A stretch of DNA of 21,708 nucleotides from Bacteroidota bacterium (lineage in GTDB: Bacteria > Bacteroidota > Bacteroidia > Flavobacteriales_F > PHOS-HE28), in assembly GCA_023430325.1 (NCBI GenBank), contig JAEZAU010000232.1, forward strand, positions 1 to 21,708. The letters run 5' to 3'. Below the pieces are notes generated by a model. It was not told the origin of the DNA. It worked only from the letters and a program-made list of their open reading frames with translations, and did not search any database. Positions 7,785 through 14,906 of the stretch are shown one piece after another; position 1 is the first letter of the stretch; every line of letters starts with the position of its first letter. The translations under genes were made by a program, and so were the position numbers.

Positions 7785-8559
7785 GGTGGAAAGGATCAGT
7801 ATGGAGATCGCGGATTTCATTCGTGATGAGGCTTCGCGATTCACCGAGAGCGGGGTGAGCATCAAAAGCGCAAATAACCTGGTGACCCACGTGGATCACA
7901 CCGCCGAGGACCGTATCGTGGAGGCATTGGAAAAATTAGTGCCTGAAGCAGGATTCATCGCCGAGGAAGGAAGCGGTGAACAGGGTACAGGGCTCAATTG
8001 GGTGATCGATCCATTGGACGGCACCACCAATTTTGTGCACGGTGTGCCATGCTATTGCGTGAGCATCGCACTGCTTGATGGTACCGATCCGTTGCTCGGT
8101 GTGGTGCATGAGGTGACGCGCGATGAGCGCTTTACGGCCTGGAAGGGTGGAGGAGCTCGTATGAACGGGAAGAAGATCGATGTGAGCGGGCGATCGAACC
8201 TTCAGGACAGTTTGCTGGCAACAGGTTTTCCGTACGATGATTTCGGTCGGGAGGCTGAATACATGGAATTGCTTCGCGAGTTGATGCATCGCACCCGCGG
8301 CATACGGCGTCTGGGCAGCGCTGCGGCCGATCTCGCCTATGTGGCCTGCGGGCGATTTGAAGGTTTCTATGAGTACGGCCTGAACAGTTGGGATGTGGCG
8401 GCCGGCGTTCTGCTTGTCCGTGAAGCGGGCGGAAAGGTGAGCGGCTTCGCTCCGGGTGTGGATCCTCTTTTCGGCGAGGAGGTAGTAGCCAGCAACGGCA
8501 ATATCCATGAGGAACTACTGAGCGTCATCGAGCGGCACTGGGATCGGCAGGATCGATAA
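7759..8559 (+). CDS. suhB: Inositol monophosphatase family protein
   Basis: This soluble Mg-dependent phosphatase of the IMPase/SuhB family has 266 residues, the usual family length. Metal-binding motifs are intact: AEEGSG around 68-73, DPLDGTTN (84-91) and WDVAAG (211-216, with D212). Family members dephosphorylate inositol monophosphates or related sugar phosphates; the true substrate in this organism cannot be read from sequence. The start at 7759 (MELSRLTAEVERI) lies within the end of the Lgt-family gene, a 26-base overlap in a different frame. An internal ATG at 7801 is possible, but it would cut into the first helix that family members usually have. It is the last gene of the mtaB cluster; the next gene follows after 39 bases with its own promoter-like box. 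Confidence 0.92.
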   Translation: MELSRLTAEVERISMEIADFIRDEASRFTESGVSIKSANNLVTHVDHTAEDRIVEALEKLVPEAGFIAEEGSGEQGTGLNWVIDPLDGTTNFVHGVPCYCVSIALLDGTDPLLGVVHEVTRDERFTAWKGGGARMNGKKIDVSGRSNLQDSLLATGFPYDDFGREAEYMELLRELMHRTRGIRRLGSAAADLAYVACGRFEGFYEYGLNSWDVAAGVLLVREAGGKVSGFAPGVDPLFGEEVVASNGNIHEELLSVIERHWDRQDR

Positions 8560-8583
8560 GGATCCGCGGCACGCGCTTGGCTC

Positions 8584-8591
8584 TACCTTTA
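8584..8591 (+). promoter_or_regulatory. Possible -7 promoter box of selO
   Basis: TACCTTTA differs from TAnnTTTG at the last base only. It lies 7 bases before the ATG at 8599, the same close arrangement as at mtaB, so the transcript would be essentially leaderless. No clear -33 TTG at proper spacing was seen. Confidence 0.4.
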
Positions 8592-8598
8592 AGTGCCC

Positions 8599-10149
8599 AT
8601 GCAGAGCTTGATCGAAGCGCAGTTCAGCAACGAATTCGTAACGGCTTTTCCCGGCGACCGGTCCGGTGAGATCCGATCGAGGCAGACACCCGGTGCGATG
8701 TATTCGTTGATCCATCCGACTCCGGTGAAAGATCCGCAGTTGATCGCATGGTCTGAGGAAATGGCCCGGGAACTTGGCCTGCAAAGACCTGCGAATTCCA
8801 GCGAAGTGGCGATCCTCGCCGGTAATAAGGTCACCGCTTCCATGGAGCCTTATGCGGCCTGCTACGCCGGCCACCAGTTCGGGAATTGGGCAGGGCAGCT
8901 GGGTGATGGCCGTGCGATCGTTCTGGGTGAATTGATCGGAAAGGAGGGAAGATCTTGGGAGATCCAGTTGAAGGGCGCCGGACAGACACCGTATTCTCGC
9001 CGCGCCGATGGCCGTGCCGTGCTGCGATCGTCTGTTCGCGAATACCTGATGAGCGAGGCGATGCATCACCTGGGTGTTCCCACCACCCGGGCGCTGGCGC
9101 TTGTGAGTACCGGTGAGAAAGTGCTTCGCGACATGTTCTATGATGGAAATCCGGAATACGAACCCGGAGCGATAGTGACCCGCGTGGCCCCATCATTCCT
9201 TCGCTTCGGCAACTATGAAATGCTCGCCGCGCGTAAGGAGCTGGACAATTTGAAGAAGCTCGTGGCCTGGACCATCGATCGTCATTATCCCCACATCCAG
9301 GGAAGCGATCGTGTGCTGGAATGGTTCAAGGAAGTCGCTGATCGAACAGCTCTTTTGATGGCCGAGTGGATGCGGGTGGGTTTCGTGCATGGGGTGATGA
9401 ACACCGATAACATGTCCATCCTCGGGCTCACGATCGATCATGGTCCCTATTCGTTCCTTGATGACTACGATCTGGATTTTACGCCGAACACCACCGATCT
9501 TCCCGGTCGCCGGTATGCGTTCGGTAGGCAGGCTTCGATCGCGCAATGGAACCTGGGCGCATTGGCCGGTGCCATCTCGTTGTTGCTGCCGGACACTTCA
9601 GGTCTGTTGAAGATACTTGAGGGTTATCGCGATGTCTTCTTATCGAAGTATCATGAAATGATAGGCCGGAAGCTGGGGCTTGACCAAGTCAGGACGAACG
9701 ATCAGCGGCTTTTCCAGGAATTGGAGTCGATCCTGAACAGCATCAAGCCTGACATGACGATCTTCTATCAGTTGCTTATCGATCTTCCCGATCCATCCGA
9801 AGAATGGAGCCGATATTTCGAGCCTTCCTTTTATAGCGTACCGGATACCGCGCAAACAGAGCTGCTGACGAGCTGGCTTAGAGCCTATCAGGAACGCCTG
9901 TCGATGAATTCGATCGATCGGCAAGCTTCGCGGGAGATGATGCGATCTGCCAACCCACGCGTCGTCCTCCGGAACTATCAGCTGCACGAGGCGATAGAAG
10001 ATCTGGAGAATGGCGATGATACCCGCTTCCGAAAGTTGGAGGCCGCCATGAGAACGCCGTATTCATCCGACCACGACGATCTGGTCGCAAAACGTCCGGC
10101 CTGGGCCACCAGCAAGGCGGGATGTTCCATGCTCTCGTGCAGCTCTTGA
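8599..10149 (+). CDS. selO: SelO family protein adenylyltransferase (YdiU)
   Basis: This 516-residue pseudokinase-fold protein of the SelO/YdiU/UPF0061 family transfers AMP from ATP to Ser, Thr or Tyr of target proteins, in bacteria with links to redox stress. Family blocks are all present: YAGHQFGNWAGQLGDGRA (89-106); the lysine of IQLKGAGQTPYSR (K125); RSSVREYLMSEAMHHLGVPT; VHGVMNTDNMSI with N271; DHGPYSFLDDYD with D280 as the metal-binding Asp; and GRRYAFGRQASIAQWNL. The C-terminus AGCSMLSCSS is the conserved end, with C514 at the place of the selenocysteine in vertebrate SelO. The gene is therefore complete, although it falls in a region of diverse base composition. A GTG at 8593 is an alternative start two codons upstream. 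Confidence 0.95.
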   Translation: MQSLIEAQFSNEFVTAFPGDRSGEIRSRQTPGAMYSLIHPTPVKDPQLIAWSEEMARELGLQRPANSSEVAILAGNKVTASMEPYAACYAGHQFGNWAGQLGDGRAIVLGELIGKEGRSWEIQLKGAGQTPYSRRADGRAVLRSSVREYLMSEAMHHLGVPTTRALALVSTGEKVLRDMFYDGNPEYEPGAIVTRVAPSFLRFGNYEMLAARKELDNLKKLVAWTIDRHYPHIQGSDRVLEWFKEVADRTALLMAEWMRVGFVHGVMNTDNMSILGLTIDHGPYSFLDDYDLDFTPNTTDLPGRRYAFGRQASIAQWNLGALAGAISLLLPDTSGLLKILEGYRDVFLSKYHEMIGRKLGLDQVRTNDQRLFQELESILNSIKPDMTIFYQLLIDLPDPSEEWSRYFEPSFYSVPDTAQTELLTSWLRAYQERLSMNSIDRQASREMMRSANPRVVLRNYQLHEAIEDLENGDDTRFRKLEAAMRTPYSSDHDDLVAKRPAWATSKAGCSMLSCSS

Positions 10150-10290
10150 TCGTGGCGAACACCACGCTCGGCGAGTACAGCATTCCCCGATCGCATTTTC
10201 CTGGATCTTAGACATCGCACTATCGAAATGGTCTTCGGCCCGCTGGCATGCGATTGGCCGCTGTGGATCGAAAATTTGAACCGATCGATC

Positions 10291-10560
10291 ATGACATCAA
10301 GAAATTCGACCACAAGTACGTTGCTCACCCTGGCTGTTGGCGCTGCCATTGGTGTTCTTATCGCACCTGCCTCGGGCCGTGAGACCCGCCGCCGTTTGAT
10401 GGAAAAGGGCACCGGTGCCAAGGATACGCTCCACTATCTGTTGATGGAAGCCGGTGATCTGGTGGACCAATTGCGAGGCATGATGGGTGAATTCTCAGGC
10501 GCCGGTCAACACCTTGGCAACGGACATCACCGGGATACGGTGGAAAAAGGAAGACAGTGA
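10291..10560 (+). CDS. Small YtxH-domain-like membrane-associated protein
   Basis: This 89-residue protein has an N-terminal hydrophobic segment (LLTLAVGAAIGVLIAPASG, about 10-28) followed directly by RETRRRLMEKG. This GxxxG-like segment ending in AP.SG.ETR is the hallmark of YtxH/gas-vesicle-GvpP-like small stress proteins. The remainder is a helical, charged region (LLMEAGDLVDQLRGMMGEF) and a polar tail. Function in the family is poorly known; a role in general stress or at the membrane is only an inference. The start at 10291 is chosen because the hydrophobic segment then sits near the N-terminus; upstream in-frame sequence to 10228 has no family character. A weak -7-like AAAATTTG lies at 10271-10278. 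A strong intrinsic terminator follows the stop within 4 bases. Confidence 0.75.
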   Translation: MTSRNSTTSTLLTLAVGAAIGVLIAPASGRETRRRLMEKGTGAKDTLHYLLMEAGDLVDQLRGMMGEFSGAGQHLGNGHHRDTVEKGRQ

Positions 10561-10563
10561 TCG

Positions 10564-10589
10564 AAAGCCCCGGAACTCCGGGGCTTTTT
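10564..10589 (+). terminator. Intrinsic terminator after the YtxH-like gene
   Basis: The stem AAGCCCCGG (10565-10573) pairs with CCGGGGCTT (10578-10586) around a four-base loop and is followed by TTTTT (10585-10589). It begins 4 bases after the YtxH-like stop. The T run touches the stop codon of the convergent T9SS gene. On the opposite strand the T tract is only three bases, so termination there would be weaker. Confidence 0.85.
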
Positions 10590-11011
10590 CATTCTACGAT
10601 GCGTCGGAAGGCGATCGAACGGATGCTTCGGCCATCGACCACGCGGAGCAGATGATCTCCTTTACCGGGTGAGTTGAACTCCACCATGTTCACCTGGCCG
10701 CTGACGATCGATCCGCGCAACACCACCTTTCCGGTAAGGTCCACGATCTCGAACGGGATGTTCCCACTTCTTTCCGTGGCACAATGGATATGCAATTCTT
10801 CTCGCGTGGGAACAGGCCAGATCACCAGGCCATCCTCCTTCCGCACGATCGCAGGATCGACATCTTTCAGATAGATCGCGAGTTCATCTTCCGTGGCGTT
10901 CTCAGCGATCGTTCCGGCCGATGCGGAAACATCTTCAGGCATTGTTCCTGTTCCCTGCGCCAGAGCGACAGAAGCAGTGAGCAGGAAGATGAAGCTTAAG
11001 GTCGGATTCAT
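10589..11011 (-). CDS. Short secreted protein with T9SS C-terminal sorting domain
   Basis: The protein has 140 residues: a signal peptide (MNPTLSFIFLLTASVALAQG), an acidic linker of about 40 residues (MPEDVSASAGTIAENATEDE...), and then almost immediately a T9SS sorting domain. The sorting domain shows GLVIWPVPTREELHIH, PFEIVDLTGKVVLRG and GDHLLRVVDGRSIRSIAFRR. There is thus very little mature cargo apart from the sorting tail. The start at 11011 is chosen because it gives a clean signal peptide; the frame remains open upstream to 11230, but that part has no protein-like features. It diverges from the next T9SS gene and converges with the YtxH-like gene. It may be a genuine small surface peptide or the decayed end of a larger cargo gene. 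Confidence 0.75.
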   Translation of the reverse strand: MNPTLSFIFLLTASVALAQGTGTMPEDVSASAGTIAENATEDELAIYLKDVDPAIVRKEDGLVIWPVPTREELHIHCATERSGNIPFEIVDLTGKVVLRGSIVSGQVNMVEFNSPGKGDHLLRVVDGRSIRSIAFRRIVE

Positions 11012-11247
11012 TCCATTGAGATCGAGCCTGATACGAGAATTGTGGCCAGAAGTTCCATGAAGATCAGGGCACGGCCCCGCAGCAGATCCCTGGCCATGAG
11101 CGCAGAAGATCGTCGTTCCAGTACCACCACTCCTCGTTCTGCATAGATGCGATCGGTAGAGGTAAGATGTACTTTTTGCAACGTGACCAGGCGATGCAGG
11201 CATCGTTCCGGCCATTGTAGACGTCATCATTCAAGACCAGAGAACAC
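11012..11247. other. Divergent intergenic region between two T9SS cargo genes
   Basis: These 236 bases separate two divergent starts and should hold both promoters. Rightward, TACTTTTTGC at 11170-11179 resembles a -7 box with one extra spacer base, about 70 bases before the ATG at 11248. No convincing leftward box was found. Open frames through this stretch show no recognisable protein. Confidence 0.4.
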
Positions 11248-12516
11248 ATGCATAAACTTCTACTCTCCACCTTCCTTTTGCTGAGCCTCGGGGCTTTTTC
11301 GCAGACGTATTTCTACATCAACAGTGTGCAAGTGGTGCCGGCCGCACCCACCACCTCGGACAATATCGAGGTGCATGTCATCGGTGCCTTGAGCAGCACT
11401 GCATCCTTTATCGTGGATACCGAAGTGAGCCTGGAGGATGACATGGTCCATATCACCATCAACGCCTCTACATCAGGCATCGGCCTTGACATCCTGGTGC
11501 CCCATACCGAGGTAGTGCCGATCGGTCAATTGGCGGCCGGTACATATACCATTCACTTCATGGGCACCAACATCATGGATGGTGCACCGCAACCAGAGCA
11601 TATTTTCACGGTATCAGACAGTGGTCCCAGCCCCTGCGATGATGTTCAGATCGGATCGATCCTGTATGCGGCCTTTTCAGATTCGATCGTGGTACATGCG
11701 ATCAATGGAAGCAGCGATATTTTCAGTTACCCGGGTTTCATTCTCTTCGATGCCAATGGCGATACGGTGGCCGTGGAAACAGTGGATCTTTTCGGCTTGC
11801 CCGAAGAATCATGGCACATGCTGAGGATACCGGATGACGTGGAGATCACCGATCCGGAATTTTCCGGGACCCTGGAACTCTGGACGGGTTTCTATGATTC
11901 GCTGGTCTGCTCGTGGCCGGTGGAAGTGGCACTTTGTCCACCGGCACCTTGCGCCACCATTATTCCCTATGTGCAGAACCTCGGCGGCGCCCTTACGATC
12001 GGAACCTTCACCTATACGATCACGGGTGACAGTGGAACGGTGGCCACTGGCGAGATCACGCTGGATGATGACACACAATATGCCTCCGATACGCTCTGTA
12101 TCCCGGCCGGCGGATACACCATTGAGGTAAGCTCAGGAGCTACCATGGGCCAGCCTTGGTTCGGCGTCACTACGCCCGGCATGATGACCGGCCCACAAGT
12201 TCCGGTAATGGACCAGGCCACGCTGGAGTTCGAGTTCTACGAAGAGTGTACGGATATAACAACCGCCGTTCCCGTCCGTATCAGCAATGATCGCGTCAGC
12301 GTACGGCAGTTCGATGGCGGTGTCATAATTGAACGGAAGGATGGAGCACCGATCGGTGCGTATTCACTATTTGCTACGAACGGAAGCATCATTTCTGAAG
12401 GATCGTCACAGGAAAGCAGCCTCTTGATCGGCCGATCCACTTTGGCACCAGGCATTTACATTTTCCAATTCACCCACGGATCGGAGCTACAAGGCGTGAA
12501 AGTGCCTGTTCATTGA
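11248..12516 (+). CDS. Secreted protein with T9SS C-terminal sorting domain
   Basis: This 422-residue protein has a signal peptide (MHKLLLSTFLLLSLGAFSQ). The first domain is beta-rich (about 20-125; TYFYINSVQVVPAAPTTSDN, QLAAGTYTIHFMGTN) and resembles the Ig-like or FN3-like modules of Bacteroidota surface proteins. A second beta region lies at about 130-230. A third has paired cysteines (CPPAPCATI, DTLCIPAGGYTIEV). The end is a divergent T9SS type A tail from about 345 (VSVRQFDGGVIIER, GAYSLFATNGSII, LAPGIYIFQFTHGSELQGVKVPV). No catalytic motif was found. It is probably surface-displayed or released; the ligand is unknown. Further acidic, Asp/Thr-rich composition agrees with an extracellular protein. 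It diverges from the 140-residue T9SS protein. Confidence 0.82.
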   Translation: MHKLLLSTFLLLSLGAFSQTYFYINSVQVVPAAPTTSDNIEVHVIGALSSTASFIVDTEVSLEDDMVHITINASTSGIGLDILVPHTEVVPIGQLAAGTYTIHFMGTNIMDGAPQPEHIFTVSDSGPSPCDDVQIGSILYAAFSDSIVVHAINGSSDIFSYPGFILFDANGDTVAVETVDLFGLPEESWHMLRIPDDVEITDPEFSGTLELWTGFYDSLVCSWPVEVALCPPAPCATIIPYVQNLGGALTIGTFTYTITGDSGTVATGEITLDDDTQYASDTLCIPAGGYTIEVSSGATMGQPWFGVTTPGMMTGPQVPVMDQATLEFEFYEECTDITTAVPVRISNDRVSVRQFDGGVIIERKDGAPIGAYSLFATNGSIISEGSSQESSLLIGRSTLAPGIYIFQFTHGSELQGVKVPVH

Positions 12517-12618
12517 CCGATCGTTCGATCGATCGTGAAGATCTTCCCGCCCCATGGTCCGCCAGGATCGTGGGGCGGCCCTACATTGCGGGCTGAAGAG
12601 TATCGATCTGTAGAGGAG

Positions 12619-13059
12619 ATGACATTCACTGCACAATTGGAAGACCTCACGGCCACGCTCAAACAGACCCGTGCAAGACTGCTGGCCCCACTGGATTTCA
12701 CGCAATACCAGATACCGCGCGACCCGGAGATCTTCGTGGATGACGTGCTCCACTACGTGATGGACCAGTGGGCGGAGGATCTTCGCGGACAAGGCCACGT
12801 GCTCGAGCATGATGAAGCCTGGAAAGATCCGGTGAACCATTACCCCATGTACCTGCTCAGGATGGCCGGCGGCGAACACATGCGGATCCATTTCACCGGC
12901 GAATATCCGCGCGTGCTCTATGCCAGCTTTTCCAAAGGGACCCGCGATCCAAAGCAGTTCAGCGATGCGAAGCAACTTCAAGTGGAATTGCCCATAACCA
13001 CCGATCCGAACATCCTGTTGCACAGCCTTTTGGATGGGTTGAAGAAGTTCCGGAGCTGA
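12619..13059 (+). CDS. Unrecognised conserved-looking protein, 146 residues
   Basis: I do not recognise this protein. It is soluble, without a signal peptide or membrane segment. It begins with a helical stretch (MTFTAQLEDLTATLKQTRARLL), then has an aromatic/acidic middle (YQIPRDPEIFVDDVLHYVMD, HVLEHDEAWKDP) and an apparent beta segment (HMRIHFTGEYPRVLYASFS), ending in a helix (LLHSLLDGLKKF). The start at 12619 is preferred because the in-frame extension to 12535 is proline/glycine-rich and unlike the rest. A weak TACATTGC lies at 12582-12589. Only one base separates its stop from the GTG of the SixA-like gene, so the two are probably co-transcribed and may be functionally linked. Confidence 0.7.
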   Translation: MTFTAQLEDLTATLKQTRARLLAPLDFTQYQIPRDPEIFVDDVLHYVMDQWAEDLRGQGHVLEHDEAWKDPVNHYPMYLLRMAGGEHMRIHFTGEYPRVLYASFSKGTRDPKQFSDAKQLQVELPITTDPNILLHSLLDGLKKFRS

Positions 13060-13060
13060 T

Positions 13061-13558
13061 GTGAGGACGCTTTATTTCTGCCGCCATGCCAAGAGCAGCT
13101 GGGCCCATCCCGGCATGGCCGACTTCGATCGGCCGCTCAACGATCGTGGTCTGCGCAATGCGCCCATGATGGCGCGCAAATTCAAGGAGCGCAGGGAACG
13201 GGTCTATCTTATCGTAAGCAGTCCGGCAGTGCGCGCGTTCACCACCGCGAAGTTCTTCACTACCGAACTTAATATCCACGATCAACTGTTCCGCACCGAT
13301 CCGCGGATCTACGAGGCATCCACGCGGACACTTCTTCAAGTGGTGAATGAACTCCCGATCGAGGCAGCTTCAGTCATGCTGTTCGGTCATAACCCCGGTT
13401 TCAGTGAGATCGTTGCAGAATTGACCGGTTCATTCGCCGGCGAATTGCCAACATGCGCTATCGCGCGTATCGACCTGCCGATCGAGAAATGGGAGTTCGC
13501 GAGCCGGAGTAGTGGCTCATTGATCTGGCTGGACTATCCCAAACGTTACGAAGTATAG
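13061..13558 (+). CDS. SixA-like histidine phosphatase
   Basis: This 165-residue protein belongs to the phosphoglycerate-mutase-like histidine phosphatase superfamily, SixA subgroup. The catalytic RHAKSSW motif lies at 8-14 with H9 as the phospho-acceptor. The second active-site histidine is in GHNPGFSE, and an arginine-bearing segment SSPAVRAFTTA is also conserved. SixA removes phosphate from histidine of phosphotransfer proteins; the actual substrate here is unknown. The start is GTG at 13061, one base after the preceding stop, because the only nearby ATG runs directly into a stop. Length is typical. Its stop is immediately followed by the repeat-rich gap. Confidence 0.9.
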   Translation: MRTLYFCRHAKSSWAHPGMADFDRPLNDRGLRNAPMMARKFKERRERVYLIVSSPAVRAFTTAKFFTTELNIHDQLFRTDPRIYEASTRTLLQVVNELPIEAASVMLFGHNPGFSEIVAELTGSFAGELPTCAIARIDLPIEKWEFASRSSGSLIWLDYPKRYEV

Positions 13559-13700
13559 GGCGCCTTTACCCGCTGTTCGCTGTAGCCATTGAGCCTCCAG
13601 CGGCTGGCTCGGCACTGCGGGGGCTTCCGCTGGTCGCCTCCTCGTAGCACGTGCCAGCAACGCCTCCAGCTCAATGGGCTGCCGCTACCATCGGGGGCGT
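13559..13700 (+). repeat. Structured GC-rich intergenic sequence, possible degenerate member of the dispersed repeat family
   Basis: Directly after the SixA-like stop comes a stretch rich in internal repeats. CCATTGAGC (13586-13594) is inverted as GCTCAATGG (13669-13677), and CCTCCAG occurs directly at 13594-13600 and 13663-13669. It opens GGGCGCC and contains CTGCGGGGGCTTCCGCT, which resembles the matching blocks of the repeat at 20083-20171 read on its minus strand (GGGCGC, CTGCGGGGTTTCCACT). The resemblance is partial, so membership in that family is uncertain. No coding sequence is recognised here. Confidence 0.5.
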
Positions 13701-13799
13701 AGATCTTACTTGGGTTGGTGTGTGGAAACCTGTTCCGGATATTCGGACTTACCAAATGGCTTGAACGATCGAAACCGGCCGCCAGCCATGAATACTTAC

Positions 13800-13936
13800 T
13801 ACCCCGTACATATGAATGGCCATACATATGTTTTTTGGCAGTCCGCGTGCTCATTTGAGACTTGAGCACCCTTAAAAGCGCGACATTCTGGCCGGATGAC
13901 GGGTGAATAGATGTATGGCCATTCATATGTCGGGTA
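13800..13936. repeat. Element bounded by a perfect 20-bp inverted repeat
   Basis: acatatgaatggccatacat at 13808-13827 recurs exactly inverted at 13911-13930, 83 bases apart. Outside these arms TACCC (13800-13804) faces GGGTA (13932-13936), extending the symmetry with a small indel. Each arm is itself nearly palindromic around TGGCCA. Within lies another hairpin, GTGCTCA (13847-13853) with TGAGCAC (13863-13869). The left arm followed by TTTTTT (13831-13836) could act as an AT-rich intrinsic terminator for the upstream rightward genes. Alternatives are a MITE-like remnant or a double operator. The rest of the gap to 14000 shows nothing I recognise. Confidence 0.75.
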
Positions 13937-14000
13937 TCAGTCCGCCCATCAGGACAGGCTCCCGATTCCAGATCTATTCCGTACGTATCTATCCAGTACC

Positions 14001-14897
14001 CTACGAACCCCGCATCATGTTCTGGTACTGGTTGATATGCCCCGGATCGATGATCTGCAAGGTGTTGAACAATTTGGTCTTCTCCGCAGGTTCGGCCTGT
14101 TTGAAGATGTCGACGATCTCCTGATATTTCGCATTGAAGAAGATCTGCAGATTGTAGCTGGCGGGTTTCGCCTGATGTACGGTCTTGAGCTTCTCGATCT
14201 GCGTGGCTATCACTTTGCGTGCCGCCGCGACATCCTCGGTCATCTTGTCCATGCCATCTCGGTGATAGGTATAGAGCAGATCGCGAAAAGGTCTGAAGAC
14301 CGCCTGTACCTGGTTATCGAGCAACCAGTATCTGTTCCGCTGATCCTCATAGGCTTTCCAGCCGGTCTCTGAAGCTCCCTGAGCGTTGTTCACCACCTGT
14401 TGGGCCAGGGTGTAATACGGCGCTCCACCCAGCGGCGAGAAGCTGTCCGCATCGAGACCAAGGATGAAATATGCATAGAAGCCCAGTAGCGAGGAAAGAT
14501 TGTTGAGATGCCTTTCCGGGGTGAATTCGATCTGGGTGTTCTCCAGAAAATTGAACTGCACGTTGTTGTCCACCAGATCAATGATCGGGCTGTTGTAATC
14601 CGATCCAAAGACAGGCCGCGCATAGATCACCTGCAAACTTCCCTCGAACCGATCCAATGAGGGTACGCTGCTGATCGTGAGCAGAAGATTGATTTCGATC
14701 CGCTCAGCAGGGGCATAATTGAGGTTTGTGAACCGGCGGCTCTGGTAGAATTCCTTTATCGCGTTCTCCAGCGACTTGAAGATCCGTGGTTCGGCATTCG
14801 AGACCTGAGGCGCTATGACGCTCACCTGGCAGTTGAATTCCTGGGCCGAGGAGACCGTGGCGATCAGGAGGAACAGGATCGATGTAAGCCTTCGCAT
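14001..14897 (-). CDS. DUF4835 family protein (PorD-like)
   Basis: This 298-residue exported protein has a signal peptide (MRRLTSILFLLIATVSSAQ). It matches the Bacteroidota-specific DUF4835 family, which begins EFNCQVSVIAPQV and contains FYQSRRFTNLNYAP, a central YTLAQQVVNNAQ region and an end of LFNTLQIIDPGHINQYQNMM. The family is almost always found directly downstream of coaBC. I recall that members are sometimes annotated as the T9SS-associated protein PorD; I cannot verify that here. The protein is periplasmic or outer-membrane-associated by prediction. It starts 9 bases after the coaBC stop and is the last gene of the bamD operon in this window. The recN gene usually expected next is not present. 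Confidence 0.88.
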   Translation of the reverse strand: MRRLTSILFLLIATVSSAQEFNCQVSVIAPQVSNAEPRIFKSLENAIKEFYQSRRFTNLNYAPAERIEINLLLTISSVPSLDRFEGSLQVIYARPVFGSDYNSPIIDLVDNNVQFNFLENTQIEFTPERHLNNLSSLLGFYAYFILGLDADSFSPLGGAPYYTLAQQVVNNAQGASETGWKAYEDQRNRYWLLDNQVQAVFRPFRDLLYTYHRDGMDKMTEDVAAARKVIATQIEKLKTVHQAKPASYNLQIFFNAKYQEIVDIFKQAEPAEKTKLFNTLQIIDPGHINQYQNMMRGS

Positions 14898-14906
14898 TTG
14901 TTTTTC

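Noticed and set aside
8599..10149. SelO gene truncated or frameshifted, because the sequence ends shortly after an Asp-rich stretch
   Set aside because: The C-terminus AGCSMLSCSS is the normal conserved end of the family, so the gene is complete.
10152..10168. Hairpin CGTGG...CCACG after selO as a terminator
   Set aside because: The stem is only five bases and no T run follows.
11064..11270. Minus-strand 68-codon frame in the divergent T9SS intergenic region
   Set aside because: It is Cys/Trp-rich, overlaps the start of the rightward T9SS gene, and has no domain or promoter support.
13546..13926. Open frames on both strands across the 13559-14000 gap
   Set aside because: They run through repeats and inverted repeats, show no protein-like composition, and contradict each other.
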